Part shown: in pieces, positions 34,630-43,137 of the stretch | How the letters are laid out: each line of letters opens with the position of its first letter | Numbering within the stretch: the first letter of the stretch is position 1 | Assembly (NCBI GenBank): GCA_964589785.1 | Contig: CAZPUQ010000006.1 | Span: 1-64,000 of the forward strand | Source of the DNA: JAGVSR01 sp964589785 | GTDB taxonomy: Bacteria > Pseudomonadota > Alphaproteobacteria > Rhizobiales > Hyphomicrobiaceae | DNA: 64,000 nucleotides | Direction of reading: 5' to 3' | Program-made: the position numbers and the translations under genes | Notes under the pieces: model-generated | Told to the model about the DNA's origin: nothing | What the model saw: only the letters and a program-made list of their open reading frames with translations | Database searches by the model: none

Positions 34630-35676
34630 GTGCGTACGAACGGCAAGGGGACGCTTCCCCAGTCCGAGCTCAGCTTGAGCCGCCGCCATCTGCTCGTTTC
34701 TGGAACGTCGCTCGCCGGAGCGGCCATCCTCGCTGCGGGCGCGCCTCCCGGCGCCGCGGCTGACGCCGACCCCCTTCCGTCCTGGAACGAGGGTCCGGCA
34801 AAGGCTTCAATCACGCAGTTCGTTGCCCGTGTCACGACCGGGGGCGATCAGTTCGTGCCGCCGCCGGAACGCATTGCCGTCTTCGACAATGACGGGACGC
34901 TCTGGGCCGAGAAGCCGATGTATACCCAGGCGTTCTTCGTACTGCATCGCGTGCAGGCGCTCGCGCCGCAATATCCCGACTGGAACACCCGCGAGCCGTT
35001 CGCATCGCTGATCAAGGGCGACATGGCGCGCGCGGCGTCCGTCTCGACCGAGAGGGACGTGGCGGAGGTGCTGGCCGTGTCTCACGCCGGCATGACGACC
35101 GAGGAATTCGAATCCTCCGTGTCGCAGTGGATCGCCACGGCAAAGCATCCGGAGACGGGCCGCCTGTTCAGCCAGATGATCTATCAGCCGATGCTGGAGC
35201 TGCTTGCCTATCTGCGGGCGAACGCGTTCAAGACCTTCATTGTTTCCGGCGGCGGCATCGAGTTCATGCGCCCGTGGACGGAGCGGGTCTACGGCATTCC
35301 TCCCGAGCACGTCGTCGGAACGGCCGGCGGCCTCAAGTTCGAAATTCGCGATGGCACGCCGGTGATCCTCAAGCTCGCCGAGCTCGTTCACAACGACGAC
35401 AAGGAAGGCAAGCCCGTCGGCATTCAGCGCCACATCGGGCGCCGGCCTATCGCCGCCTTCGGCAACTCCGACGGCGACCTCGCCATGCTGCAATGGACGG
35501 CGGCCGGGCGCGGACCCCGGCTCTGCCTCTACGTCCACCACACCGATGCCGATCGCGAATGGGCTTACGACCGTAGTTCCCATGTCGGCCGGCTCGACAA
35601 GGGCCTCGACGAGGCGCGCGCCAAAGGCTGGACCGTTGCGAGCATGAAGGACGACTGGAAAGTCATCTATCCCTGA
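34630..35676 (+). CDS. Tat-exported HAD-family phosphatase
   Basis: A 348-residue HAD phosphatase with a twin-arginine signal (SLSRRHLLVSGTSLAGAAILAAGAP). Motif I is AVFDNDGTLWAEKP, motif II TFIVSGGGIEF, and motif IV AFGNSDGDLAML. The DNDGT form is seen in a group of exported phosphoserine phosphatase-like proteins. The start is a GTG with GGAG upstream. Substrate unknown. A GC-rich hairpin (GGCGCG/CGCGCC, 35687-35702) follows the stop. Confidence 0.85.
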   Translation: MRTNGKGTLPQSELSLSRRHLLVSGTSLAGAAILAAGAPPGAAADADPLPSWNEGPAKASITQFVARVTTGGDQFVPPPERIAVFDNDGTLWAEKPMYTQAFFVLHRVQALAPQYPDWNTREPFASLIKGDMARAASVSTERDVAEVLAVSHAGMTTEEFESSVSQWIATAKHPETGRLFSQMIYQPMLELLAYLRANAFKTFIVSGGGIEFMRPWTERVYGIPPEHVVGTAGGLKFEIRDGTPVILKLAELVHNDDKEGKPVGIQRHIGRRPIAAFGNSDGDLAMLQWTAAGRGPRLCLYVHHTDADREWAYDRSSHVGRLDKGLDEARAKGWTVASMKDDWKVIYP

Positions 35677-35926
35677 AGAGGGCGGAGGCGCGCGATCGCG
35701 CCGGCAGGCCGACGCCCTGAAATCCTGCTATCCTTATTCGGTCCGTTCATAAGGCTGCAAACGACGGCCTCAGATGCGTCGGCGCTTATCCGCCGGACAG
35801 CTATGCTGCGCATTTCTTGTTGGTTGGCAAACCTGTCGCATCGGCGTTCTATGGTCGTGTTGGCGGCTCGTCCGCCGGCCGCGGTGATTTCGAGGCAACT
35901 TGCGCCGCGTCATCAAACGCTAAGGC

Positions 35927-35945
35927 ATCCCGATCGCTCCGGGAT
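35927..35945 (+). promoter_or_regulatory. Leader hairpin before Cys-rich ORF
   Basis: ATCCCG and CGGGAT pair around a seven-base loop, ending 12 bases before the AAGGAGG ribosome binding site of the 23-codon Cys-rich ORF. It may be part of a regulatory leader RNA for the sulfur genes. Confidence 0.4.
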
Positions 35946-35968
35946 CTCCAAAGACCAAGGAGGCCGCC

Positions 35969-36040
35969 ATGAAGATCAAGCGCATGATTCCCTCCACGAC
36001 CGGCTTCGGATGCCGGAGCTGCGGTTGTTGTTGTCGCTGA
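35969..36040 (+). CDS. 23-codon Cys-rich leader peptide candidate
   Basis: A 23-residue open frame with a near-ideal ribosome binding site (AAGGAGG, six bases before ATG). It begins MKIKRMIPSTTGFG and ends CRSCGCCCR: five of the last nine residues are Cys, with three consecutive UGU codons just before the final Arg and the stop. It lies upstream of sulfate-binding protein, serine acetyltransferase, encapsulin and cysteine desulfurase genes. A Cys-codon run at the end of a leader ORF suggests ribosome stalling when Cys-tRNA is scarce. A metal-binding or modified peptide is possible but no maturation gene is nearby. Confidence 0.55.
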   Translation: MKIKRMIPSTTGFGCRSCGCCCR

Positions 36041-36085
36041 CCGTCGACTTTTCTTTTTCCGAGCCAGCCAACCACAATCCCATGG

Positions 36086-36103
36086 ACCGGCCGTCCCGCC
36101 GGT
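36086..36103 (+). promoter_or_regulatory. Hairpin beside ribosome binding site of the small sulfur-locus gene
   Basis: ACCGGC and GCCGGT pair around CGTCCC. The 3' arm abuts the GGAGG site of the 36116 gene, so pairing or a ribosome stalled on the upstream Cys-rich ORF could change access to it. Confidence 0.35.
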
Positions 36104-36115
36104 GGAGGATCAACC

Positions 36116-36349
36116 ATGTCCCATTCCTACGTCATAGAGGTCGGCGACGACCAGGTCGGCATCGTGCTGCGCGAGGCCGGCGAGAGCGAGTTCCGCTTCC
36201 ATGCCGCGCTTTCAGCCTATCGGCCGCTCGATGGCCGCAGGTTCGCCAGCGCCGCCCTCGCCGAGAAAGCCGCCCGCGCCCATCGTGCAAACGCTCTGTC
36301 GGGATCGAGCGGCTATCGCGGGGCGCGCCCCGCCGATCTCGAGCTCTGA
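36116..36349 (+). CDS. Small conserved-looking protein, unknown function
   Basis: A 77-residue protein (VIEVGDDQVGIVLREAGESEFRFHAALSAYRPLDGRRFASAALAEKAAR). It resembles small uncharacterised alphaproteobacterial proteins that pair a short beta-sheet with an Arg-rich helix. A strong GGAGG site precedes the ATG. It lies 75 bases after the Cys-rich ORF and is followed 59 bases later by a terminator, so it probably shares the leader transcript. No function can be given. Confidence 0.65.
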   Translation: MSHSYVIEVGDDQVGIVLREAGESEFRFHAALSAYRPLDGRRFASAALAEKAARAHRANALSGSSGYRGARPADLEL

Positions 36350-36407
36350 CGGCGACAGCACGCCCCTGCTTTCAGGCCCACCCGCTTCCCTGGACGGTCT
36401 GATCCCT

Positions 36408-36433
36408 GGCCGGTGCCTTCAGAGGCACCGGCC
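36408..36433 (+). terminator. Terminator before the sulfate-binding protein gene
   Basis: GGCCGGTGCC and GGCACCGGCC form a perfect 10-bp stem with a six-base loop, followed by TTCTTTC. It separates the leader ORF and small gene from sbp, either ending that transcript or acting as an attenuator for the sulfur genes. Confidence 0.8.
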
Positions 36434-36547
36434 TTCTTTCCGCCGGGCACGGCTCGAGAACGTCATAAGCTCAGCAGTTCTTCTTCGTTCTCCAACGGCG
36501 CACCATCGCCAAGATACGGCGCCTGAACTCCGTCAACGAGGCTCCCG

Positions 36548-37567
36548 ATGAAGATTTCCCGCACGCTCTCCTGGATCGGCACCATTGCCGCCGTCTTGAC
36601 GATCGCATCGATCGCCGTTCTGGCGCAGGGCGCGCCCAAGAGCATCCTGAACGCCTCCTATGACGTCTCGCGCGAGCTCTACAAGGACATCAATCCGGCG
36701 TTCGTCGCCCATTGGAAGACAACGACCGGGGCCGACATCGAGATCAAGCAGGCGCATGGTGGCTCGACGAAACAGGCGCAGGCCGTGTCGGAAGGACTGG
36801 AGGCCGACGTCGTCACGCTCAACCAGCCGACGGACCTCGATTTCCTCGTCGGCAGGGGCGTCGTCGGTGGCGAGTGGCGCCAGGCCTTCCCGCACGGCGC
36901 ATCGCCCTACACGACGACGAGCATCTTCCTCGTCCGCAAGGGCAATCCAAAGGGCATCAAGGACTGGGACGACCTTGTCAGGACCGGCGTCTCGGTCGTG
37001 ATCCCGAACCCCAAGACCTCGGGCAACGGCCGCTATACGTACCTCGCGGCGTGGGGCTATGCCCAGGAGAAGCTCGGCAGCGCGGACAAGGCGCGCGAGT
37101 TCGTCGCGGCACTCTTTTCCAACGTGCCGGTCTTCGACGGCGGCGGCCGCGGCGCGACGACGACGTTCACGCAGCGCGGCATCGGCGACGTGCTCGTGAC
37201 CTTCGAGAACGAGGCCGCGCTCATCAAAAACGAGATCGACGGGGCGAACTTCGACGTCGTCTATCCCTCCCTCAGCATCGAGGCCGCCCCTCCCGTCGCC
37301 CTCGTTGCGACGGTGACGGCGAAGCGCAACTCGGCGGCCGCCGCCAAGGCCTACCTCGACTTCCTGTTCACGGAGCCGGCCCAGGAGATCATTGCCAAGC
37401 ACAACTTCCGGCCGCGCAGCAAGGCGGTGCTGACGGCGAACGCCGGTCGCTTCCCGAAGATCGCGACGTTCCGGGTCGAGGACAAGCTTGGCCAGTGGGC
37501 CGAGCTGCAGAAGACGCACTTCGCCGACGGCGGCGTCTACGACCAGATCACGGCGAAGCAGAACTAG
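36548..37567 (+). CDS. sbp: Periplasmic sulfate/thiosulfate-binding protein
   Basis: A 339-residue ABC-transporter binding protein with a signal peptide (about 1-27, ending VLAQG). The family signatures are present: SYDVSRELYKDINPAF, IKQAHGGSTKQAQAV, DVVTLNQPTDLDFL and VIPNPKTSGNGRYTYLAAWGYA. It captures sulfate for import. The permease and ATPase genes (cysT, cysW, cysA) that usually follow are not in this window, so it must work with components encoded elsewhere. It is followed 132 bases later by cysE. Confidence 0.93.
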   Translation: MKISRTLSWIGTIAAVLTIASIAVLAQGAPKSILNASYDVSRELYKDINPAFVAHWKTTTGADIEIKQAHGGSTKQAQAVSEGLEADVVTLNQPTDLDFLVGRGVVGGEWRQAFPHGASPYTTTSIFLVRKGNPKGIKDWDDLVRTGVSVVIPNPKTSGNGRYTYLAAWGYAQEKLGSADKAREFVAALFSNVPVFDGGGRGATTTFTQRGIGDVLVTFENEAALIKNEIDGANFDVVYPSLSIEAAPPVALVATVTAKRNSAAAAKAYLDFLFTEPAQEIIAKHNFRPRSKAVLTANAGRFPKIATFRVEDKLGQWAELQKTHFADGGVYDQITAKQN

Positions 37568-37699
37568 CTCGGAGGGGAGCACCCCATGGCCCGCCGAGCG
37601 CGGGAAAGGTGGAGAGCTTATCAGGTCTTCTTCTTTCCCGTGCGTCCCGCCGGCCCCTAGAAGTCGAGTGCGTCCTCCCTCCTATTTTAGAGTCCCTGC

Positions 37700-38656
37700 A
37701 TGACCATCCACCAAAATCGGCCTCCGATTCCCGAGCCGGCTAGCCTGACGGTCCCCCTCGAACGGATCGTCGCGGACTTGAAGCTCTCCCGCGCTCGCGC
37801 GCGATCCGTGACGGCAAAGAGTGCCTATGCCCGCGATCTTCCCAACCCGGAGATCGCCGGACGCGTTCTCAAGGAGCTGTTTGCGGCGCTCTTCCCGCGT
37901 CATGGCGGGGGCCAGGACGGAACCGACGACGGGATCGACTTCTTCGTCGGCCATACGCTCAACAGCGCGCTGCGCCATCTGCGCACGCTGCTCCAGCAGG
38001 AACTCCGCTTCACCTTTGCGATCGAGCAGCGGGACGACGCCATGATCGACGGCGCGGTCGCCGGCATCCTGCGCGATTTCGCCGAGCGTCTGCCTGATGT
38101 GCGGGAAAGCGTTCTCCTCGACGCGCGCGCCGCCTTCGACGGCGATCCATCGGCGCAGACGATCGAGGAGATCCTGCTCAGCTATCCTGGAATCCGGGCG
38201 ATCTACCACCATCGGATCGCGCATCAGCTCTTTCGCCTCGGTGCGCCGATCCTCGCCCGCATCATCAGCGAGCATTCGCATTCAAGCACGGGGATCGACA
38301 TTCATCCGGGCGCGCAGATCGGATCGAGCTTCTTCATCGATCACGGCACGGGCGTCGTCATCGGCGAAACGGCGGTCATCGGCGAGCGCGTGCGCCTTTA
38401 TCAGGCCGTGACGCTGGGCGCCAAGCGCTTCTCCGTCGACGACAGCGGGGCGCTCGTGAAGGGCGCCCCGCGCCATCCGATCGTGGAGGACGATGTCGTC
38501 ATCTACGCGGGCGCCACCATCCTCGGGCGCATCACCATCGGACGCGGCTCGATCATCGGCGGCAACATCTGGCTCACGCGCAGCGTGCCGCCCGGCAGCC
38601 ATGTCGTGCAGGCGCAGGCGACGGCGGATTCCTTCGAGGCCGGATCAGGAATCTAA
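37700..38656 (+). CDS. cysE: Serine O-acetyltransferase (EpsC type)
   Basis: A 318-residue enzyme making O-acetylserine, the carbon skeleton of cysteine. A helical N-terminal half (about 1-190) precedes a left-handed beta-helix of hexapeptide repeats (GIDIHPGAQIGSSFFIDHGTGVVIGETAVIG, IGRGSIIGGNIWLT). The catalytic Asp-His pair is in FIDHGTG. The long N-terminus is typical of the EpsC branch. It sits between sbp and the encapsulin gene; the palindrome at 38691-38712 follows. Confidence 0.93.
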   Translation: MTIHQNRPPIPEPASLTVPLERIVADLKLSRARARSVTAKSAYARDLPNPEIAGRVLKELFAALFPRHGGGQDGTDDGIDFFVGHTLNSALRHLRTLLQQELRFTFAIEQRDDAMIDGAVAGILRDFAERLPDVRESVLLDARAAFDGDPSAQTIEEILLSYPGIRAIYHHRIAHQLFRLGAPILARIISEHSHSSTGIDIHPGAQIGSSFFIDHGTGVVIGETAVIGERVRLYQAVTLGAKRFSVDDSGALVKGAPRHPIVEDDVVIYAGATILGRITIGRGSIIGGNIWLTRSVPPGSHVVQAQATADSFEAGSGI

Positions 38657-38690
38657 TTCTAATATCGTGGCATTGACCGCTAATGCTGTT

Positions 38691-38712
38691 CTGTGAATAT
38701 CCATATTCACAG
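38691..38712. promoter_or_regulatory. 22-bp palindrome upstream of encapsulin
   Basis: CTGTGAATAT and its exact reverse complement are separated only by CC. It lies 39 bases before the encapsulin ATG in AT-rich intergenic DNA. The very short centre favours a dimeric repressor or activator site over an RNA hairpin. The TGTGA/TCACA ends have a ten-base spacing, which is too wide for CRP. Confidence 0.7.
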
Positions 38713-38750
38713 CAATAATAATCGCCGTCATAACGGAAGCAGGGAAGAAC

Positions 38751-39662
38751 ATGGCAGACGAAACGCAAACGGCCTTGGGCGATATCGCCGCCAGGCAACT
38801 GGCAAACGCGACCAAGACCGTCCCGCAGATGTCGAGCATCACGCCGCGCTGGCTGGTGCATTTCCTCAACTGGGTTCCGGTCGAAGCCGGCATCTATCGC
38901 GTCAACAAGGTCAAGGACGCCGACAGCGTCGAGGTCGCCTGCTCGCTGCGCGACGAGCGCGTGCTGCCGCAGACGTTCGTCGATTACATCGACGATCCGC
39001 GCGAGTATCTGCTGAGCGCCGTGCAGACCGTCCTCGATGTGCACACCCGGGTCTCGGACCTCTACAGCGTGCCGCACAACCAGATCAAGGAGCAGCTCCG
39101 CCTCACCATCGAGACGGTGAAGGAGCGCCAGGAGAGCGAGCTCATCAACAACAAGGAGTACGGCCTGCTCGCGCACGCGGCGGCGGCTCAGAAGATCAAG
39201 ACGCGGACCGGCGCGCCGACCCCCGACGATCTCGACGACCTGATCACCAAGGTCTGGAAGGAACCGGCCTTTTTCCTCGCGCATCCGCTCGCCATCGCGG
39301 CCTTCGGACGCGAATGCACGCGCCGCGGCGTTCCGCCGCCGACCGTCACGCTGTTCGGCTCGCCGTTCATTACGTGGCGGGGCATTCCGCTGATCCCATC
39401 CGACAAGCTCGAGGTGACGGGCGGCAAGACGAACATCCTGCTGATCCGCACGGGAGAGGCCAAGCAGGGCGTCGTCGGTCTCTATCAGCCGGGCCTGCCG
39501 GGCGAGCTGTCCAAGGGACTCTCGGTGCGCTTCATGGGCATCAACGACCAGGCGATCGCCTCCTACCTCGTCTCGCTCTACTGCTCGCTCGCCGTTCTGA
39601 CGGACGACGCGCTTGGCGTTCTGGAAGGCGTCGAGGTGGGCAAGTACCATGTCTATAGCTGA
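38751..39662 (+). CDS. Family 2A encapsulin shell protein
   Basis: A 303-residue protein of the HK97-fold family 2A encapsulins (SrpI type). Recognisable segments are SITPRWLVHFLNWVPVEAGIYRVNKV, LRDERVLPQTFVDYIDDPREYLL, NNKEYGLLAHAAAAQKI, FFLAHPLAIAAFGRECTRRGVPPPTV and TNILLIRTGEAKQGVVGLYQPGLPGE. It lacks the cyclic-nucleotide-binding insertion of family 2B. The shell self-assembles around the cysteine desulfurase encoded next, which overlaps its last 14 bases. Such compartments in other bacteria are sulfur-responsive. Confidence 0.93.
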   Translation: MADETQTALGDIAARQLANATKTVPQMSSITPRWLVHFLNWVPVEAGIYRVNKVKDADSVEVACSLRDERVLPQTFVDYIDDPREYLLSAVQTVLDVHTRVSDLYSVPHNQIKEQLRLTIETVKERQESELINNKEYGLLAHAAAAQKIKTRTGAPTPDDLDDLITKVWKEPAFFLAHPLAIAAFGRECTRRGVPPPTVTLFGSPFITWRGIPLIPSDKLEVTGGKTNILLIRTGEAKQGVVGLYQPGLPGELSKGLSVRFMGINDQAIASYLVSLYCSLAVLTDDALGVLEGVEVGKYHVYS

Positions 39663-41844
39663 TCTGGGGCAGCCGCGAGGTCCCTCCGATCTCGATGCGC
39701 TGGCCGCGGCGGCCAGCAGTCCCGGTGGCGGGCTGCCGCCGTCGGGACTGCCCGATCCCGCATTGCTCACGCGGCTCGCGAACGCATTCTTCGCCGCGCT
39801 GCCGGGCGAGACCCTGCCCTCGTTGCCGTCGCTCGAGGCACCGTCGGTCGGGGGCCCGTCGCTCGCCGGTGCCGGGGCGTCGCCGACGGGCGTGGCGGGC
39901 GCTGTACCCAATCCGGTCGCCGTACCCTCTTCGGTGCCCTCGATCCCAGCGGCTGTGCCCATTGCGCCGAGCGCGTTGTCCGTCATCGATCTCTCGGGCA
40001 CGCAGCATCTTGCCAACCCCGGTCTTCCGTCGGTCCCGTCCAATGCCGGGACCTCGCCCGCCGTGGGCGGATTCGGCGTATCGCCGTCCGTCGTGCCTGC
40101 GGCCGCTCCAATCTCGTCCGGCCCGGTGGCGCCGACTGGAGAGGGCCTCGATGTGCTCGCGATGGAGGCGCTGATCAATGGCACCCATCCCTCGCCGCCG
40201 CAGGCGATCGACGGCAGCGCGGCGGCCGACCGGGCCGGTGCGATCCACACGCCGCCGTCGCACGCGGGCGGCGCCCCGGGCGCTGGCGTCGAGAACGGCG
40301 CCGATCATTCGTCGATCCCGCAGCCGCCGCCGGCCAATCCTCCGGCGCAGGTTCTCGTGGACCACTCCGGCATCACGACGCCGCCCTCCGGCGGCACCGC
40401 GAACCTCGGCAGCCCCATCGCGCTGCCGTTCGAGAAAGAACTCACCGCACTCCTGGCGCCGCTGGCAGGTCCGGCAGTGCCGGCCGCCCCGGCAATGCCG
40501 GCCGTGCCTTCGGACACGGGGTTCTATTTTCTCGATGGTCTGTCGATTCCCGGCTCTTCCCATGTCGCCGGCGCGGGAGCGGCCCCGTTCCACCCATCGG
40601 ACCTCCAGTCCGCACATCCGGGCTTCGACATTCATGCGATCCGCCGCGACTTCCCGATCCTCTCGGAGACGGTGAACGGCCGCCCGCTCATCTGGTTCGA
40701 CAACGCTGCGACGACGCAGAAGCCGAGGTCCGTCATCGACCGGATCGGCTATTTCTACGAGCACGAGAACTCCAACATTCATCGGGCCGCGCACGAGCTT
40801 GCGGCGCGGGCGACCGATGCGTACGAGGGCGCGCGCGACAAGGTGGCGCGGTTCCTCGGCGCCAGCGGTCCGGATGAGATCGTCTTCACGCGCGGCGCCA
40901 CCGAGGCGATCAACCTCGTGGCGGCGACGTTCGGCCACCAGCATATCGGGCCGGGCGACGAGATCGTCATCACGAACCTCGAGCACCATGCGAACATCGT
41001 GCCCTGGCAGATGCTCTGCCTCGCCAAGGGGGCGCGGCTGCGGGTCGCTCCGGTGGACGACCGCGGCGCGCTGCTTCTCGACGAGTTCAACAAGCTGCTG
41101 ACGCATCGCACGCGTCTCGTCGCCTTCACGCAGGTCTCCAATGCGCTCGGCACGATCACGCCGGCGAAGACGATCGTGGAGATGGCGCATCGGGTGGGTG
41201 CAAAAGTCCTCATCGACGGCGCGCAGTCGGTGTCGCACATGAAGGTCGACGTCCAGGATCTCGACGCGGACTTCTTCGTGTTCTCCGGCCACAAGCTGTT
41301 CGGTCCGACCGGCATCGGCGCGCTCTACGGCAAGAAGGCTCTGCTGGACAGCCTGCCGCCCTACCAGACGGGCGGCAACATGATCCGCGACGTGACCTTC
41401 GAGCGGACCGAGATCCATGCGGCTCCGCAGCGGTTCGAGGCGGGAACGGGCAACATCGCCGACGCGGTGGGGCTGGGTGCGGCCATCGACTATGTGGAGC
41501 GCATCGGCCTGGAGAACATCGCGCGCTATGAGCTCTCGCTTCTGGTCTATGCGACGGAGCGGCTGAAGCAGATCCCGAACCTCACGATCATCGGCACGGC
41601 GCCGGAGAAAGCGAGTGTCATCTCGCTCGTCATCAAGGGCGTGCCGAGTGAGGAGGTGGGAGCGCGGCTCAATACGTACGGGATCGCCGTGCGCTCCGGT
41701 CATCACTGCGCCCAGCCGATCCTGCGCCGCTTCGGGCAGGAGACGACGGTGCGGCCGTCCTTCGCGTTCTACAACACCTGTGGCGAGATCGATGTTCTCG
41801 TCGCAGCGCTGAAGGACATCCAGGCGGAAACGGGATTGCGCTGA
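39649..41844 (+). CDS. Encapsulin cargo cysteine desulfurase, SufS-like
   Basis: A 731-residue protein. Residues about 1-325 are disordered and rich in Pro, Ala, Ser and Gly, with short hydrophobic motifs such as PDPALLTRLANAFFAALPG (36-53), VIDLSGTQHL (112-121) and FYFLDGLSIPG (292-302), which probably bind the inside of the shell. Residues 326-731 form a group II cysteine desulfurase: PLP lysine K549 in FSGHKLFG and catalytic C687 in RSGHHCAQP. It converts cysteine to alanine plus enzyme-bound sulfane sulfur. The start overlaps the shell gene, and GAGG lies upstream. Confidence 0.93.
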   Translation: MSIADLGQPRGPSDLDALAAAASSPGGGLPPSGLPDPALLTRLANAFFAALPGETLPSLPSLEAPSVGGPSLAGAGASPTGVAGAVPNPVAVPSSVPSIPAAVPIAPSALSVIDLSGTQHLANPGLPSVPSNAGTSPAVGGFGVSPSVVPAAAPISSGPVAPTGEGLDVLAMEALINGTHPSPPQAIDGSAAADRAGAIHTPPSHAGGAPGAGVENGADHSSIPQPPPANPPAQVLVDHSGITTPPSGGTANLGSPIALPFEKELTALLAPLAGPAVPAAPAMPAVPSDTGFYFLDGLSIPGSSHVAGAGAAPFHPSDLQSAHPGFDIHAIRRDFPILSETVNGRPLIWFDNAATTQKPRSVIDRIGYFYEHENSNIHRAAHELAARATDAYEGARDKVARFLGASGPDEIVFTRGATEAINLVAATFGHQHIGPGDEIVITNLEHHANIVPWQMLCLAKGARLRVAPVDDRGALLLDEFNKLLTHRTRLVAFTQVSNALGTITPAKTIVEMAHRVGAKVLIDGAQSVSHMKVDVQDLDADFFVFSGHKLFGPTGIGALYGKKALLDSLPPYQTGGNMIRDVTFERTEIHAAPQRFEAGTGNIADAVGLGAAIDYVERIGLENIARYELSLLVYATERLKQIPNLTIIGTAPEKASVISLVIKGVPSEEVGARLNTYGIAVRSGHHCAQPILRRFGQETTVRPSFAFYNTCGEIDVLVAALKDIQAETGLR

Positions 41845-41873
41845 TCCGCCCCGGCAATCTGCGGCCTTTAAAT

Positions 41874-41899
41874 GGGCGGTCCCGATTTCCGGACCGCCC
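41874..41899 (+). terminator. Terminator after the encapsulin cargo gene
   Basis: GGGCGGTCC and GGACCGCCC form a perfect 9-bp stem with an eight-base loop, 30 bases after the desulfurase stop. The U-run is weak. It likely ends the shell-cargo transcript. Confidence 0.7.
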
Positions 41900-42104
41900 T
41901 TCCACGTCGCAGGGAGCCTTCGACCGGGCATCGGCCGCCAATACGCCGAAGCTCGGCTGAGGGGCTTCAGCGCCCACCGAATTGCCGTCAGGAAAACCCT
42001 CGAAAGGAACGCCTCCCCGCGGTATGAATCGCATTGTGAAGTCGCGCCGACGTGCGTGGCGATGCGTCGATCAAACAGCAGTGGTGGGACCGGGAGAGCA
42101 GGGC

Positions 42105-43109
42105 ATGGTGAAGGCATGGGCAACCACGGCCGCAGATCGGCCCCTTGAGCCCTTCGAGTACGATCCGGGTCCGCTTGGGGCCGATGACGTGGAGATCGCC
42201 GTCGAAACCTGCGGCATCTGTCACTCCGACGCGTCGATGATGCACAACGAGTGGGGCTTCACGTCCTACCCTCTCGTTCCGGGGCACGAGGTCATCGGCC
42301 GAATCACCAAGCTCGGATCGAACGCCAAGGGACTGACGGTCGGTCAGCGGGTCGGCGTGGGCTGGACAGCGGCGAGCTGCCTGCACTGCCGGCCCTGCCT
42401 CAACGGCGACCAGAACCTCTGCGCAACGCATACCGGGACCATCGTCGGACGCCACGGCGGATTCGCCGACACGGTGCGCGCGCAATGGCCATGGGCGATC
42501 CCGATCCCCGACGGCGTCGATGCGCGCAAGGCCGGTCCGCTGCTGTGCGGCGGCGTCACCGTGTTCACGCCGTTTCGCGCCTTCGGTGTGAGACCGACGG
42601 ACCGGGTCGGGGTCGTCGGCATCGGCGGTCTCGGCCACATGGCGCTGCAATTTGCGCGCGCCTGGGGATGCGAGGTCACGGCTTTTACCTCGACGGATGC
42701 CAAGGCCGACGAGGCGCGGGCCTTCGGCGCGCATCATGTCGTCAATTCGCGCAAGTCCGAGGATTTGAAGCGCATTGCCGGAACGCTCGATCTGCTGCTC
42801 GTGACCGTCAATGTGCCGCTCGACTGGGCCGCCATGATGGGGACGCTGCGGTCGAAAGGCCGCCTGCATGTCGTCGGCGCGGTGCTGGAGCCCATTCCCG
42901 TGGCGGCCTTTCCGATCATCATGGGCCAGAACAGCATCTCGGGCTCGCCGAACGGCGCGCCCGTGACGTCCCAGCTCATGCTCGAGTTCTGCGCCCGCCA
43001 CGATATTGCGCCGCAGACCGAGCACTTCCCGCTCGCGAAGGTGAACGACGCGATCCAGCATCTGCTCGACGGCAAAGCCCGCTACCGCATCGTGCTCGAC
43101 GTGGCATGA
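42105..43109 (+). CDS. Zinc-dependent alcohol dehydrogenase (CAD-like)
   Basis: A 334-residue medium-chain dehydrogenase. Catalytic zinc ligands are in CGICHSD and PGHEVIG; the structural zinc site is CLHCRPCLNGDQNLC; the NAD(P) motif is GVVGIGGLGHMALQFA. It resembles the cinnamyl alcohol dehydrogenase/YahK group acting on aldehydes with NADPH. The start has GGGAG upstream. It follows the encapsulin cargo gene after a terminator, so a link with the compartment is not shown. Confidence 0.88.
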   Translation: MVKAWATTAADRPLEPFEYDPGPLGADDVEIAVETCGICHSDASMMHNEWGFTSYPLVPGHEVIGRITKLGSNAKGLTVGQRVGVGWTAASCLHCRPCLNGDQNLCATHTGTIVGRHGGFADTVRAQWPWAIPIPDGVDARKAGPLLCGGVTVFTPFRAFGVRPTDRVGVVGIGGLGHMALQFARAWGCEVTAFTSTDAKADEARAFGAHHVVNSRKSEDLKRIAGTLDLLLVTVNVPLDWAAMMGTLRSKGRLHVVGAVLEPIPVAAFPIIMGQNSISGSPNGAPVTSQLMLEFCARHDIAPQTEHFPLAKVNDAIQHLLDGKARYRIVLDVA

Positions 43110-43137
43110 TCGGTCTCGACGATCCAAGTCTCGCGAT

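Noticed and set aside
35969..36040. Cys-rich short ORF as PqqA or methanobactin precursor
   Set aside because: It lacks the Glu-x3-Tyr motif of PqqA, and no pqq genes or mbnB/mbnC-type genes are nearby. A regulatory leader is more consistent with the neighbours.
38691..38712. CRP/FNR binding site upstream of encapsulin
   Set aside because: TGTGA and TCACA are present but separated by ten bases rather than six, so the half-site spacing is wrong.
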